Part shown: piece by piece, positions 34,760 through 43,224 of the stretch
Position numbering within the stretch: the first letter of the stretch is position 1
Layout: each line of letters starts with the position of its first letter
From: Bacillota bacterium
GTDB taxonomy: Bacteria > Bacillota > Clostridia > Lachnospirales > Lachnospiraceae
Direction of reading: 5' to 3'
DNA: 64,000 nt
NCBI GenBank assembly: GCA_023418475.1
Contig: JAEZZO010000033.1
Coordinates: 190,688 to 254,687, forward strand
Notes under the pieces: model-generated
Seen by the model: only the letters and a program-made list of their open reading frames with translations
Told to the model about the DNA's origin: nothing
Database searches by the model: none
Translations under genes and position numbers: made by a program

Positions 34760-36799
34760 ATGTGGATAGAAGGAAACTATAGACGAAATTTAATGGATAT
34801 GCATATTGATGATTGGGACGAAGAATTTCTTTCTAAAATTAATTGCAAAGAGTATGTGGAAGCACTAAAGGATGCCGGAGTACAGGCGGCAATGGTAAAA
34901 GCAAAACCACATACGGGTTTATGCTATTATCCCACCCAAATTGGCAGAATGCACAGAGGATTAAGAGGAAAGGACTTTGTCGGTGAAATGATAGAGAAAT
35001 GCCATAAAGCAGGCATTGCTGTCGAGGTATATTTTACGCAGGTATTTGATAACTGGGCGTATGATAACCATCCTGACTGGAGATGTATCGGACCGGATGG
35101 AAAAACCTTTCGTGAATACAGGAATTCTGAGAATTTTAAAACAGGAAGATACGGGATTGTATGTCCCAATAATGAAGACTACCGCCAGTATGTGAAAGAC
35201 AATCTTCAGGAATTAAACCGTAATTATCAGTTTGAGGGAATGTTTCTGGACATGACCTTCTGGCCTGATATCTGTTATTGTCCAAGCTGCAGGAAGAGAT
35301 ACCTGGAAGAAACAGGAAGAGAATTACCAAGAATAATTGACTGGGAGGATCCGGAATTTACGGACTTTGTCTACCGGCGTGAACAATGGATGGCTGACTA
35401 TGCGAAGTTTGCCGCCAAAGCAGTCAAAGAGATTAATCCGGACGTAACAATTGAGCATCAATTCTCCATGATTACCGCACCCTGGATCAATGCAAGCAGC
35501 GAGCTTTTGATGGATGCCGTTGATTATGCGGGCGGAGATTATTACGGCGGATTTTTACAGCAAACCTTTATCAATAAATATTATAAAAATGTATCTCCGG
35601 CATTACCATTCATTTATCATACCTCAAGATGTGATCCGGAGCTTTTATTTCATACTACAACGAAGACGAAGGAAGAGCTTCTGCTTCATGTAATTACAGC
35701 ACTGGTACATAACGGAGCATTTCTTCTGGTGGATGCGATTAATCCGGACGGTTCTATTGTACCGGATGTTTATCATGGTCTGATGAAAGAGATTTATGGA
35801 ATTACCAGCCAGTATGAGAATTATATAGGTGGTGAGCTTTTACATAATGCAGCGATTTGGTTTTCGAGCCACTCAAAATATGATCCGGATGAGAGTAAAG
35901 TCGATGTCTGTGCTAAGAGTTTTCAACGTAAGATCTATCTGGATGCACCGGTTTGTGCCTCCTCTGTGCTAAGAAGTAATAATATTCCCTATGATGTCAT
36001 AGGAAGCAAAAACATTAAGAATGAGACAGCAGATGTAATGATTATTTCCAATGTGGCTAGTATTCGAGATAAGGAAATGGAGGATTTGGAAGTTTATCTT
36101 GAGAAGGGAGGAAATCTGTATATCAGCGGTCCTATTGGACATCCCCGCCTGCAAAAACTGTTGGGAATAAAGGTGATAGGTAAAACAAAGCATACCTTTA
36201 CCTATATGAGCCCGACTCCGGAGGGAGAAGCACTTTTTCAGAATTTTTCCGCTAAAGTACCTTTAACGATTCCGATGGCACAGTATGAAATTGAAATAGA
36301 GAATCCGAAGGAACTAAATATTCTTGCAACACAGACACTTCCTTATACCATGACCGGTACGGAGAAATTTGCAGCAATCCATTCTAATCCGCCTGGAATT
36401 TATACGGATAAGCCAAGCGTAATACTGAAAAGAATAGGTGCTTCTAGGGTGATATGGACCTCTGCGCCGATTGAAATGTCGAGACCTTATTATAGTAAGC
36501 AGGTATTTTGCAATATAATTACGATGCTTTGTAAGGAGCTGAAATTCAGGTCAAATGCCCCTAAATTTGTGGAGGTGCTAAACTGGTGCAAGGATAACCA
36601 GAATTATTTTGCGCTGATTAACCAGCAGGAGGAACCTCCGATTGTATCGATTGATGATATCTACGTTGAGGTGGAAGGCGCCGGAAAGAAAGCAGTAGAG
36701 GTTATTTCAGGACAGGAGCTTCGGACAGAAACAATAAAAGATAAAACAAGAATTTATATTACAAAACTCGAATTATTTATGATATTTAAAATAGACTAA
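34760..36799 (+). CDS. Putative TIM-barrel glycoside hydrolase (GHL6-like)
   Basis: 679-aa protein without signal peptide. The N-terminal ~340 residues look like a hypothetical GH barrel: GVQAAMVKAKPHTGLCYYPT, HKAGIAVEVYFTQVFDNWA, and FEGMFLDMTFWPDICYCPSC, with the family's small cysteine cluster after the putative catalytic Asp. The middle third resembles the beta-galactosidase trimerisation (class I GAT-like) domain (DVMIISNVASIRDKEMED), and a small beta domain ends the chain. GGAGG lies 5 bases before the ATG at 34760. Substrate unknown; neighbours suggest fucosylated or mixed plant glycans. Confidence 0.7.
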   Translation: MWIEGNYRRNLMDMHIDDWDEEFLSKINCKEYVEALKDAGVQAAMVKAKPHTGLCYYPTQIGRMHRGLRGKDFVGEMIEKCHKAGIAVEVYFTQVFDNWAYDNHPDWRCIGPDGKTFREYRNSENFKTGRYGIVCPNNEDYRQYVKDNLQELNRNYQFEGMFLDMTFWPDICYCPSCRKRYLEETGRELPRIIDWEDPEFTDFVYRREQWMADYAKFAAKAVKEINPDVTIEHQFSMITAPWINASSELLMDAVDYAGGDYYGGFLQQTFINKYYKNVSPALPFIYHTSRCDPELLFHTTTKTKEELLLHVITALVHNGAFLLVDAINPDGSIVPDVYHGLMKEIYGITSQYENYIGGELLHNAAIWFSSHSKYDPDESKVDVCAKSFQRKIYLDAPVCASSVLRSNNIPYDVIGSKNIKNETADVMIISNVASIRDKEMEDLEVYLEKGGNLYISGPIGHPRLQKLLGIKVIGKTKHTFTYMSPTPEGEALFQNFSAKVPLTIPMAQYEIEIENPKELNILATQTLPYTMTGTEKFAAIHSNPPGIYTDKPSVILKRIGASRVIWTSAPIEMSRPYYSKQVFCNIITMLCKELKFRSNAPKFVEVLNWCKDNQNYFALINQQEEPPIVSIDDIYVEVEGAGKKAVEVISGQELRTETIKDKTRIYITKLELFMIFKID

Positions 36800-36818
36800 A
36801 ATCTTTTACTAAGTATTG

Positions 36819-36838
36819 TCTGCCGCATGCGCGGCAGA
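36819..36838 (+). promoter_or_regulatory. 8-bp GC hairpin before the epimerase gene
   Basis: TCTGCCGC (36819-36826) pairs with GCGGCAGA (36831-36838) around ATGC, directly followed by a GAGAGG box. There is no T-run, so it is more likely an intercistronic processing or stability hairpin than a terminator. Confidence 0.45.
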
Positions 36839-36909
36839 GAGAGGTATTTTTCATGGCGATATGTGCACTGCAAGAATTGCCAGACTTTGGAAAGGGTATG
36901 GTTAATAAT

Positions 36910-37797
36910 ATGAAATATGGTATTTATTTTGCGTATTGGGAGCAGGAATGGGCAGCGGATTACAAAAAGTATATTGAAAGAGTAAAGAAGCTTGGGTTTG
37001 ATATCCTAGAGGTTTCCTGTGCAGCACTAGTTAAAATGAGCAGGCAGGAACTGACGGACCTTCGAGAGGAGGCATCAGCACAGAGAGTAATATTGACAGC
37101 GGGATATGGTCCGGCGGCGGCAGAAAATCTAGGCTCTTCGTATGATGAAATACAAAAAAATGCAATTGCATTTTTTACAGATTTATTAAAAAGATTGGAA
37201 TATCTGAATATCCATACCATTGGAGGCGGTATTTATTCCTATTGGCCTGTTGATTACTCAAAACCGATTGATAAGCAGGGTGATTGGGAGAGAAGTGTAA
37301 AAAATGTTCGTACGGTTGGTAAGGTAGCAAAGGAGTGTGGTGTGGACTATTGCCTGGAGGTATTAAACCGTTTCGAGGGTTATCTGTTAAATACCTGCGC
37401 AGAAGCAAAGGAATTTGTGAAGCAGGTAGATGTTCCTTCTGTTAAAATTATGCTTGATACTTTTCATATGAATATTGAAGAGGATAGTATTACAGACGCC
37501 ATTCTTCTGGCGGGAGACCAACTGGGACATTTTCATGTAGGTGAGAATAACAGGCGTGTTCCCGGAAAAGGCAGTCTGCCCTGGTATGAAATAGGATCAG
37601 CATTACGCCGTATTCATTATGACAAAAATATCGTAATGGAACCGTTCGTGAGAAGTGGAGGAACAGTAGGCTCCGATATTAAAGTCTGGCGTGATTTAAG
37701 CTGCGGCGCATCTGATAAGCAATTGGATGAAGATGCGAAGGGATCGGTTGCATATCTGCGGTATGTATTTAGCGGTCCGATGCATTCATCGATATAG
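36910..37797 (+). CDS. Ketose 3-epimerase (D-allulose/D-tagatose type)
   Basis: 295-aa TIM-barrel epimerase. It starts MKYGIYFAYWEQEW, like the D-psicose 3-epimerase of Clostridium cellulolyticum as I recall it, and the four metal ligands fall at E150, D183, H209 and E244 with this start. It interconverts ketohexoses at C3 using Mn or Co. An in-frame ATG at 36853 with a GAGAGG box 9 bases upstream would add 19 residues; family length favours 36910, the local ribosome site favours 36853. It lies 53-110 bases after the putative hydrolase, so is probably co-expressed. Confidence 0.88.
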   Translation: MKYGIYFAYWEQEWAADYKKYIERVKKLGFDILEVSCAALVKMSRQELTDLREEASAQRVILTAGYGPAAAENLGSSYDEIQKNAIAFFTDLLKRLEYLNIHTIGGGIYSYWPVDYSKPIDKQGDWERSVKNVRTVGKVAKECGVDYCLEVLNRFEGYLLNTCAEAKEFVKQVDVPSVKIMLDTFHMNIEEDSITDAILLAGDQLGHFHVGENNRRVPGKGSLPWYEIGSALRRIHYDKNIVMEPFVRSGGTVGSDIKVWRDLSCGASDKQLDEDAKGSVAYLRYVFSGPMHSSI

Positions 37798-38093
37798 TTT
37801 CGCAATTACCAAAAGAGATGCGATGGTCGTATTCTCACGTTGATTTTTATATAATTTCTTTGCCCTTTTTTAAGCGTATTTTCTCTGTCCTCTAGAAGCT
37901 AATGTGGTACTGCGTAATTCAATTCCGCTCTTGATTTTATTTGGCTCGGCGTATACACTGAAAGTTACAGATGTAGAATGGATAAATGATTATATTTGAG
38001 TAGTTGAAGCGGTTGCCTATGTCATGCAGGACAACCTAAGAATATATCAAACCTGTGGATCATAAACGAAAAGAAATCAGGAATAGGATGAGG

Positions 38094-38795
38094 ATGAAAT
38101 TGGATTACAATATTTTGGTGATTGACGATGATAAAGAGTTATGTACCTTAATAAGGAAAAGTGTGGTAAATGAGAAAATCAATGCTGACTACTGCTATTC
38201 CGGTACCGAGGGGCTTGCGTTGCTTGAAAAAAATGATTACAAGCTTATTCTTTTAGATATTATGATGCCGGGAATGAACGGTTTCCAGACAATGGAGAAA
38301 ATAAGAGTGAAAAGCAGTATACCCATTTTGATGCTTACTTCGAAAAATGATAGCAGGTCTAAGGTACAGGGGCTGCGTAGCGGTGCGGATGATTACTTAA
38401 CAAAACCATTTGATATGGAAGAATTGATTGCCCGGATCATTTCTTTGGTACGCCGATATACCCGTTTTAATCTGGCAGATAATGATTCACAACTTCTCAC
38501 TTACAAAGAGCTGACGATCGATTTTGACAATCGAAGTGTCACCACGCCAAATGGAACATTTGAATTGCCACCAAAGGAATTTGATTTACTACTCTTTTTT
38601 GCAAAAAATCAAGGAAAAATTTTAACAAAACAACAAATTTACGAAGCAGTCTGGGGCGAGCCTTATGTTTATGATGATAGCAACATTATGGCAATTATAA
38701 GTCGACTGCGTAAAAAGATTGAACCGGACTCCGGCATACCGTTTTACATCCAAACAGTAAAAGGAATTGGATATCGCTTTAACAAGGAGGTGTAG
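38094..38795 (+). CDS. OmpR-family response regulator of a resistance module
   Basis: 233-aa regulator: receiver with DDD at 11-13, phospho-acceptor D55 (LILLDIMMPG), K in LTKPFDMEE; winged-helix domain ending VKGIGYRFNKEV. The start is uncertain among ATG 38094, ATG 38088 and GTG 38055; spacing from AGGAATAGG favours 38094. The kinase start lies 3 bases beyond its stop. By context it controls the ABC operon that follows, through the GCAAGG repeats at 39763-39801. Confidence 0.92.
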   Translation: MKLDYNILVIDDDKELCTLIRKSVVNEKINADYCYSGTEGLALLEKNDYKLILLDIMMPGMNGFQTMEKIRVKSSIPILMLTSKNDSRSKVQGLRSGADDYLTKPFDMEELIARIISLVRRYTRFNLADNDSQLLTYKELTIDFDNRSVTTPNGTFELPPKEFDLLLFFAKNQGKILTKQQIYEAVWGEPYVYDDSNIMAIISRLRKKIEPDSGIPFYIQTVKGIGYRFNKEV

Positions 38796-38798
38796 GCA

Positions 38799-39722
38799 GT
38801 GCTTTTGGAGGTCGTTTTGGGCATATTATTTAGCTTTACACTCCTGTTTAGCATCATATGCTTTATAAAACTTATGAATATAAAACAACAGCTTAGCGAT
38901 ATGACTGAGGTTCTTAGTGATATTCAGGCTGGAAATGGAAACCATAAAATCCTTGCAGCAGAGAATGCATTGACTGCCGAGCTTTCATTTAAAATGAATG
39001 CTATTGTTTATGACTATGAGGAACAACTTACACAGTATCGAGTGGCGGACGAAACCAATCGTCAACTTATGACTAGTCTTTCCCATGATCTTAGAACACC
39101 GCTTACTACTCTGCTGGGTTACCTGGATGCTGTTCATAGAGGGATTGTCTCAGGAAAAGAACGTGAGGATTACTTTGAGATTGCTAGGAGAAAAGCACAT
39201 GATTTAAAAGATTATATTGATGATTTATTTGACTGGTTTAGGCTAAACTCAAGTGAGTTATCTTTATCTATGGAGCAGATAGAGCTTGCGGAACTAACAC
39301 GGAATATTTTGAAAGACTGGATTCCTGTTTTTGAAGAGAATACTTTAAATTATGAAATCGAGCTTCCGGAAAAGCCGTTACCGGCACTGGTAGATTTGGA
39401 TGGATATGCCCGTATCATAAATAATTTAGTTCAGAATGTTATAAGCCATAGTCAAGCTACACAGATCAAAATCGAGATGACGAAACAGGAGGATCAAATA
39501 GAAATTCGCGTATCAGATAACGGGATTGGAATTGAAAAATCTGATTTGCAGTATGTTTTTGAAAGACTGTTTAAATGCGATAAAGGGCGTTCTGATAAGG
39601 GAAGTGGATTGGGACTTTCCATTGTCCGGCAAATGGCGGAAAAAATGAATGGTCATATTACGGTACGAAGTGAGCCAAACCAATATACGATATTTACTCT
39701 TTTCTTTCCTATAAAAGCTTGA
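38799..39722 (+). CDS. Compact sensor histidine kinase (CprK/BceS-like size)
   Basis: 307-aa kinase with a single clear N-terminal membrane helix (about 3-26), no sizeable extracellular domain, and a short linker before HisKA (H96 in TSLSHDLRTPL) and HATPase with NNLVQNVISHS, DNGIGI and GSGLGLSI. Kinases of this build often sense peptide antibiotics through the neighbouring ABC transporter. The start is a GTG at 38799 with AAGGAGGTG upstream. A strong terminator follows. Confidence 0.9.
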   Translation: MLLEVVLGILFSFTLLFSIICFIKLMNIKQQLSDMTEVLSDIQAGNGNHKILAAENALTAELSFKMNAIVYDYEEQLTQYRVADETNRQLMTSLSHDLRTPLTTLLGYLDAVHRGIVSGKEREDYFEIARRKAHDLKDYIDDLFDWFRLNSSELSLSMEQIELAELTRNILKDWIPVFEENTLNYEIELPEKPLPALVDLDGYARIINNLVQNVISHSQATQIKIEMTKQEDQIEIRVSDNGIGIEKSDLQYVFERLFKCDKGRSDKGSGLGLSIVRQMAEKMNGHITVRSEPNQYTIFTLFFPIKA

Positions 39723-39723
39723 G

Positions 39724-39757
39724 ATAAATCCCTGCCAACCGGCAGGGATTTATTTTT
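39724..39757 (+). terminator. Strong Rho-independent terminator between kinase and ABC operon
   Basis: ATAAATCCCTGCC (39724-39736) pairs perfectly with GGCAGGGATTTAT (39741-39753) around AACC, followed by TTTTT. It makes the regulator pair and the ABC genes separate transcripts. Confidence 0.92.
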
Positions 39758-39762
39758 GCTTT

Positions 39763-39801
39763 GCAAGGTTAATGCAAGGTTTTGGCAAGGTTAATGCAAG
39801 A
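39763..39801 (+). promoter_or_regulatory. Four GCAAGR direct repeats at 11-bp period (operator)
   Basis: GCAAGG starts at 39763, 39774 and 39785 and GCAAGA at 39796, each exactly 11 bases apart; the outer unit GCAAGGTTAATGCAAG occurs twice 22 bases apart. This lies about 45 bases upstream of the ABC ATPase start, the expected place for OmpR-type activator binding. Confidence 0.75.
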
Positions 39802-39845
39802 TCAATGTGATAGACTGATTTTAGTAAGAAAAGGAGGATCTTTAA

Positions 39846-40769
39846 TTGAATGATATTATTATAGAAACGAAAAATTTGACCAAACGATATGGAGAACAAA
39901 AAAGTGTATCAAACCTGAATATCCATGTAAAAAAAGGCCGTATCTATGGATTGCTCGGCAGGAACGGCGCAGGGAAAACATCTACCATGAAAATGCTTCT
40001 AAATCTGACGAGGCCAACTTCCGGAGAAGTTTATATATTTAACAGAAGCATTCAGGGAAACGAAAAGAAGATTTTACCAAGGATTGGCAGTTTGATTGAA
40101 GCACCGGGTTTTTATCCAAACCTGACAGGTATGGAAAACCTTAAAATATTTGCCTGGCTAAGAGGTGTTTCAAAAGGTAATGCTGTAAAGGATGCATTGG
40201 AAGTTGTAGGGCTTCCCTATGGTGATAAAAAGCTATTTTCTGAGTACTCTCTTGGTATGAAACAGCGCTTGGCCATTGCTCTTGCAATTATGCATGATCC
40301 TGAGTTGCTGATTTTGGATGAATCTATCAATGGACTAGACCCGATTGGAATTGCCGAGGTACGATCGTTTATCCGCGAGCTCTGCGCTACGAGAGGAAAA
40401 ACCGTTTTAATTTCCAGCCATATTCCATCCGAGATATCCTTATTAGCAGATGACATCGGTATTATCGATCACGGCATATTGCTAGAGGAAGAAAGCCTTG
40501 CTGAATTGGAAGAAAAGAATGGGAGATATATTCACTTCATGGTTTCGGATACAGCGCAGGCTGCAAGAATCCTTGAGAGAAACTTTAGACTAAAAAATTT
40601 CATAGTGGGAAATGGTCAAAGCATTCGCCTATATGACAGTAAATTAGCGGTAGCTGCAATAAACCGTGCCTTTATTGAAAATGGATTGGAGGTATCCGAA
40701 GTTCATACCTGTGAAAATACTTTAGAAGATTATTTTAAAAGCATAACCGGAGGTGAAGGTATTGCATAA
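39846..40769 (+). CDS. ABC transporter ATPase, peptide-antibiotic resistance type
   Basis: 307-aa ATPase: Walker A GRNGAGKT, signature SLGMKQRLA, Walker B LLILDESINGLDP and the H-loop in LISSHIPSE. It resembles BcrA/CprA/lantibiotic-immunity ATPases. The start is a TTG at 39846 with AAGGAGGATC just upstream. It overlaps the start of the first permease gene. With the two permeases it probably exports or expels bacitracin-like or cationic peptides (inference from family and context). Confidence 0.9.
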   Translation: MNDIIIETKNLTKRYGEQKSVSNLNIHVKKGRIYGLLGRNGAGKTSTMKMLLNLTRPTSGEVYIFNRSIQGNEKKILPRIGSLIEAPGFYPNLTGMENLKIFAWLRGVSKGNAVKDALEVVGLPYGDKKLFSEYSLGMKQRLAIALAIMHDPELLILDESINGLDPIGIAEVRSFIRELCATRGKTVLISSHIPSEISLLADDIGIIDHGILLEEESLAELEEKNGRYIHFMVSDTAQAARILERNFRLKNFIVGNGQSIRLYDSKLAVAAINRAFIENGLEVSEVHTCENTLEDYFKSITGGEGIA

Positions 40770-41535
40770 TATGCTTTTAAGCGAATTTACAAAATATAAA
40801 AGGAGAAAGATATTCCGGTTTGGTATAGCAGCAGCAATCATATTTCCTCTTTTTAATGCTGTATTACTCTCTGATTCGAACTTTGCAAGCATTCAATCCG
40901 GTGTAAGAGAGGACAATGCATTTTTACTTTTAATGCCCTTACTGATTATTTTAGCGGCAAATCTATTCTTTGTTGAGCAAGATAATGACACATTGAAAAA
41001 TCTGCTATGCATACCGATATCAATAAGTAGATTGATTATAGTAAAGCTGCTGGTTTTGCTGGCTTTTTCGATTGCATTTCAATTGATGGGGTTCACTGTC
41101 AGTACACTAATCGCAATTTTGCAAAATGTTTCTTTGAATGATTTTAGATTACAACTTTCGCTCACTCTAGCAAGCGGTATTCTAATGTGGGCAGCGGCAC
41201 TTCCCTGTGTCGTTTTGGTGGTATGGTTTAATAAAAACTATATTCTCTCTATCATTATCGCATTTTTTTACACATTGTTGAATTATATAATGCATTTTAG
41301 CGATACTGTTATGATGCCGCCGCTTGGTATAAATGCCGGAACACTAATGCCGGTTCCTATGATATTCAGGTGGCTCTATCAGTTTTACACACCTGTGGGT
41401 GCGATACAAAAGGAATTTTACAATCGTTTCAGTCAATACTTCGTATCGGCGTCCGTATGCTTTGGTGTACTTTTAACAGAAGCCGCAGTTTGCATGTTCT
41501 TGATGATATGCATCTATCGGCATAGAGAAATTTGA
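40762..41535 (+). CDS. ABC-2 permease 1 of the resistance transporter
   Basis: 257-aa membrane protein with six hydrophobic segments, typical of BcrB/lantibiotic immunity permeases (EFTKYKRRKIFRFGIAAAII at the N-terminus; EQDNDTLKNLLCIPISISRL between TM2 and TM3). The TTG at 40762 gives 9-base spacing from the GGAGG box and an 8-base overlap with the ATPase gene; GTG 40753 and ATG 40771 are alternatives. Confidence 0.85.
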   Translation: MHNMLLSEFTKYKRRKIFRFGIAAAIIFPLFNAVLLSDSNFASIQSGVREDNAFLLLMPLLIILAANLFFVEQDNDTLKNLLCIPISISRLIIVKLLVLLAFSIAFQLMGFTVSTLIAILQNVSLNDFRLQLSLTLASGILMWAAALPCVVLVVWFNKNYILSIIIAFFYTLLNYIMHFSDTVMMPPLGINAGTLMPVPMIFRWLYQFYTPVGAIQKEFYNRFSQYFVSASVCFGVLLTEAAVCMFLMICIYRHREI

Positions 41536-41553
41536 GGAAAGAAGGTATCTTTC

Positions 41554-42363
41554 ATGCTTTATATTATAAAAGGTGAATTCTTGAAATTAAAGAGATTACA
41601 CATCCTGTTCATTGGAATTATAGGTATGACATTTCCTTCCATTTTGTCGGTGTTCACGCAGGCAGTTGCCACTCCGGAGGCTATAACAGGAGATTTTAAC
41701 TTTTCCACTCACTTTAACAGTACCATATGGAATAGTACAACAATTTTCATGCCTGTTATTTTCACGTTGATGGGAGGATATCTAATCAACCGGGAATACA
41801 CAGATAACACGTTGAAAAATATTCTACCTGTTCCACTAAGCTTTCAGAGGCTGCTATTGGGAAAACTGCTGGCTATGGGAAGCTTAAGTGTGATGTTTGG
41901 ATTTTATAACTATGCAGTAACGCTGCTTGTCGGATTGTTGTCCGGTATTTCAGGTCTTAATACGGAAGTTTTAATCACCGGTTTATTGCAGATACTAGGG
42001 ACAGCGGCATTCACATACATTGCCATTCTGCCTGTTATTGCTTTTACAAGCAGGAAGCCTGGAAGCTTCATGGGCGGCGTTGTTGTGTCCTTTCTCTTTG
42101 GATATATCGCTATGTTTATCAAGAATGCTACAATACGCAGTGTGTACCCTATCCTTTCCGGACTGACGGTTACTGGGTTTGATACGGGAAGTTTCATGAA
42201 CACTTCCGGAACAGGAAATCTACCATTGTCCATATTATCATTAGTATTCATGCTTTTACTTACCTTACTAATTATCACGCAGGCAGTTCCACCACAAACA
42301 ACTTATAAGTCTAAAAAGCGTAAAACAGCAAGCTATTTCCTAAGGCCGGGACAAAAAGGTTAA
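41554..42363 (+). CDS. ABC-2 permease 2 of the resistance transporter
   Basis: 269-aa membrane protein with six predicted helices, paralogous to the permease just upstream (EFLKLKRLHILFIGIIG; NREYTDNTLKNILPVPLSFQ matches the same TDNTLKN element). It forms the second half of a heterodimeric ABC-2 channel. It follows permease 1 by 18 bases in the same operon. Confidence 0.87.
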   Translation: MLYIIKGEFLKLKRLHILFIGIIGMTFPSILSVFTQAVATPEAITGDFNFSTHFNSTIWNSTTIFMPVIFTLMGGYLINREYTDNTLKNILPVPLSFQRLLLGKLLAMGSLSVMFGFYNYAVTLLVGLLSGISGLNTEVLITGLLQILGTAAFTYIAILPVIAFTSRKPGSFMGGVVVSFLFGYIAMFIKNATIRSVYPILSGLTVTGFDTGSFMNTSGTGNLPLSILSLVFMLLLTLLIITQAVPPQTTYKSKKRKTASYFLRPGQKG

Positions 42364-42547
42364 TCAGTAATGCTAATTTATGCCAAAATCCTTATATTGA
42401 AAAGTCAGGTAATTATAGTTATAATGGGATTTGCCAGTCAAAATATAATTATGGAAGCTTTATGTAATTATATTAAGTATAAATCGGTCTTTGACTTTTG
42501 TACGGCAAGTTATGTTTTCTTTTATAATCGATATGGGGATGAAGAAT

Positions 42548-43195
42548 ATGAATATTAGTAAACCAAATATTACGGACCTTCGGGAAGCAGGTCCGATCTT
42601 AAACCAGCTGATTGAGCTTCAGGCGCAGGAATTAGCTGCCGAGCATCTCTTATTTACGTCGGAAGTTCTGTCCGGAGAGGATCTGGCAGGAATAGATTAT
42701 CATGTTGTGGAATTTGATAACTGCAGGTTTCTGGGGTGTAGCTTCTATAAAGCAGGCTTTACCAATGTACGTTTTAAAAATTGTGATATATCAAACTGTG
42801 ATTTTGAAAAGGGATATTTTAATCAGGTTGAATTTATCTCCTGTAAAGGAGTTGGCTGTAAGTTCAAAAATCTGGTCTTTAAGCAGGTTTTGGTTTCCGA
42901 TTCAAACTTTAGCTATTCTAATTTTGAGAGTTCAAAACTGCAGAAGGTAATTCTAGCCTCCTCCAATTTTAGTAATACTTGTCTGGCGGAGGCTGTGATA
43001 AAGGATCTGGAGTTAGATAATGCGATCTTAAATAACTGCGATTTCTTTAAAACTCAGCTAAAGGGAATTGACTTTCGAAACAGCAGTATAGAAGGGATTG
43101 TTGTTTCTGATACACACAGGGAGCTTGCCGGCGCTATCGTGGATACCTATCAGGCGGCCGCACTGGCACGTTTACTGGGAATAGAGGTTAAGTAG
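42548..43195 (+). CDS. Pentapeptide-repeat protein
   Basis: 215-aa soluble protein with an N-terminal helical segment (about 1-45) followed by consecutive A(D/N)LxX-type pentapeptide repeats from about residue 55 to 190 (e.g. CRFLGCSFYKAGFTNVRFKN, SNFSYSNFESSKLQKV), forming a right-handed quadrilateral beta-helix. Some relatives (Qnr, MfpA, McbG) protect gyrase; that function is not shown here. The ATG at 42548 follows GGGGATGAAGAAT. Its place after the peptide-resistance transporter makes a self-protection role plausible. Confidence 0.85.
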   Translation: MNISKPNITDLREAGPILNQLIELQAQELAAEHLLFTSEVLSGEDLAGIDYHVVEFDNCRFLGCSFYKAGFTNVRFKNCDISNCDFEKGYFNQVEFISCKGVGCKFKNLVFKQVLVSDSNFSYSNFESSKLQKVILASSNFSNTCLAEAVIKDLELDNAILNNCDFFKTQLKGIDFRNSSIEGIVVSDTHRELAGAIVDTYQAAALARLLGIEVK

Positions 43196-43224
43196 GGGTC
43201 TTAGCGGAAAGTTAGTTTTTTGCA

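Noticed and set aside
42370..42558. 62-aa ORF before the pentapeptide-repeat gene
   Set aside because: No ribosome-binding site, low-complexity hydrophobic translation and overlap with the real start at 42548.
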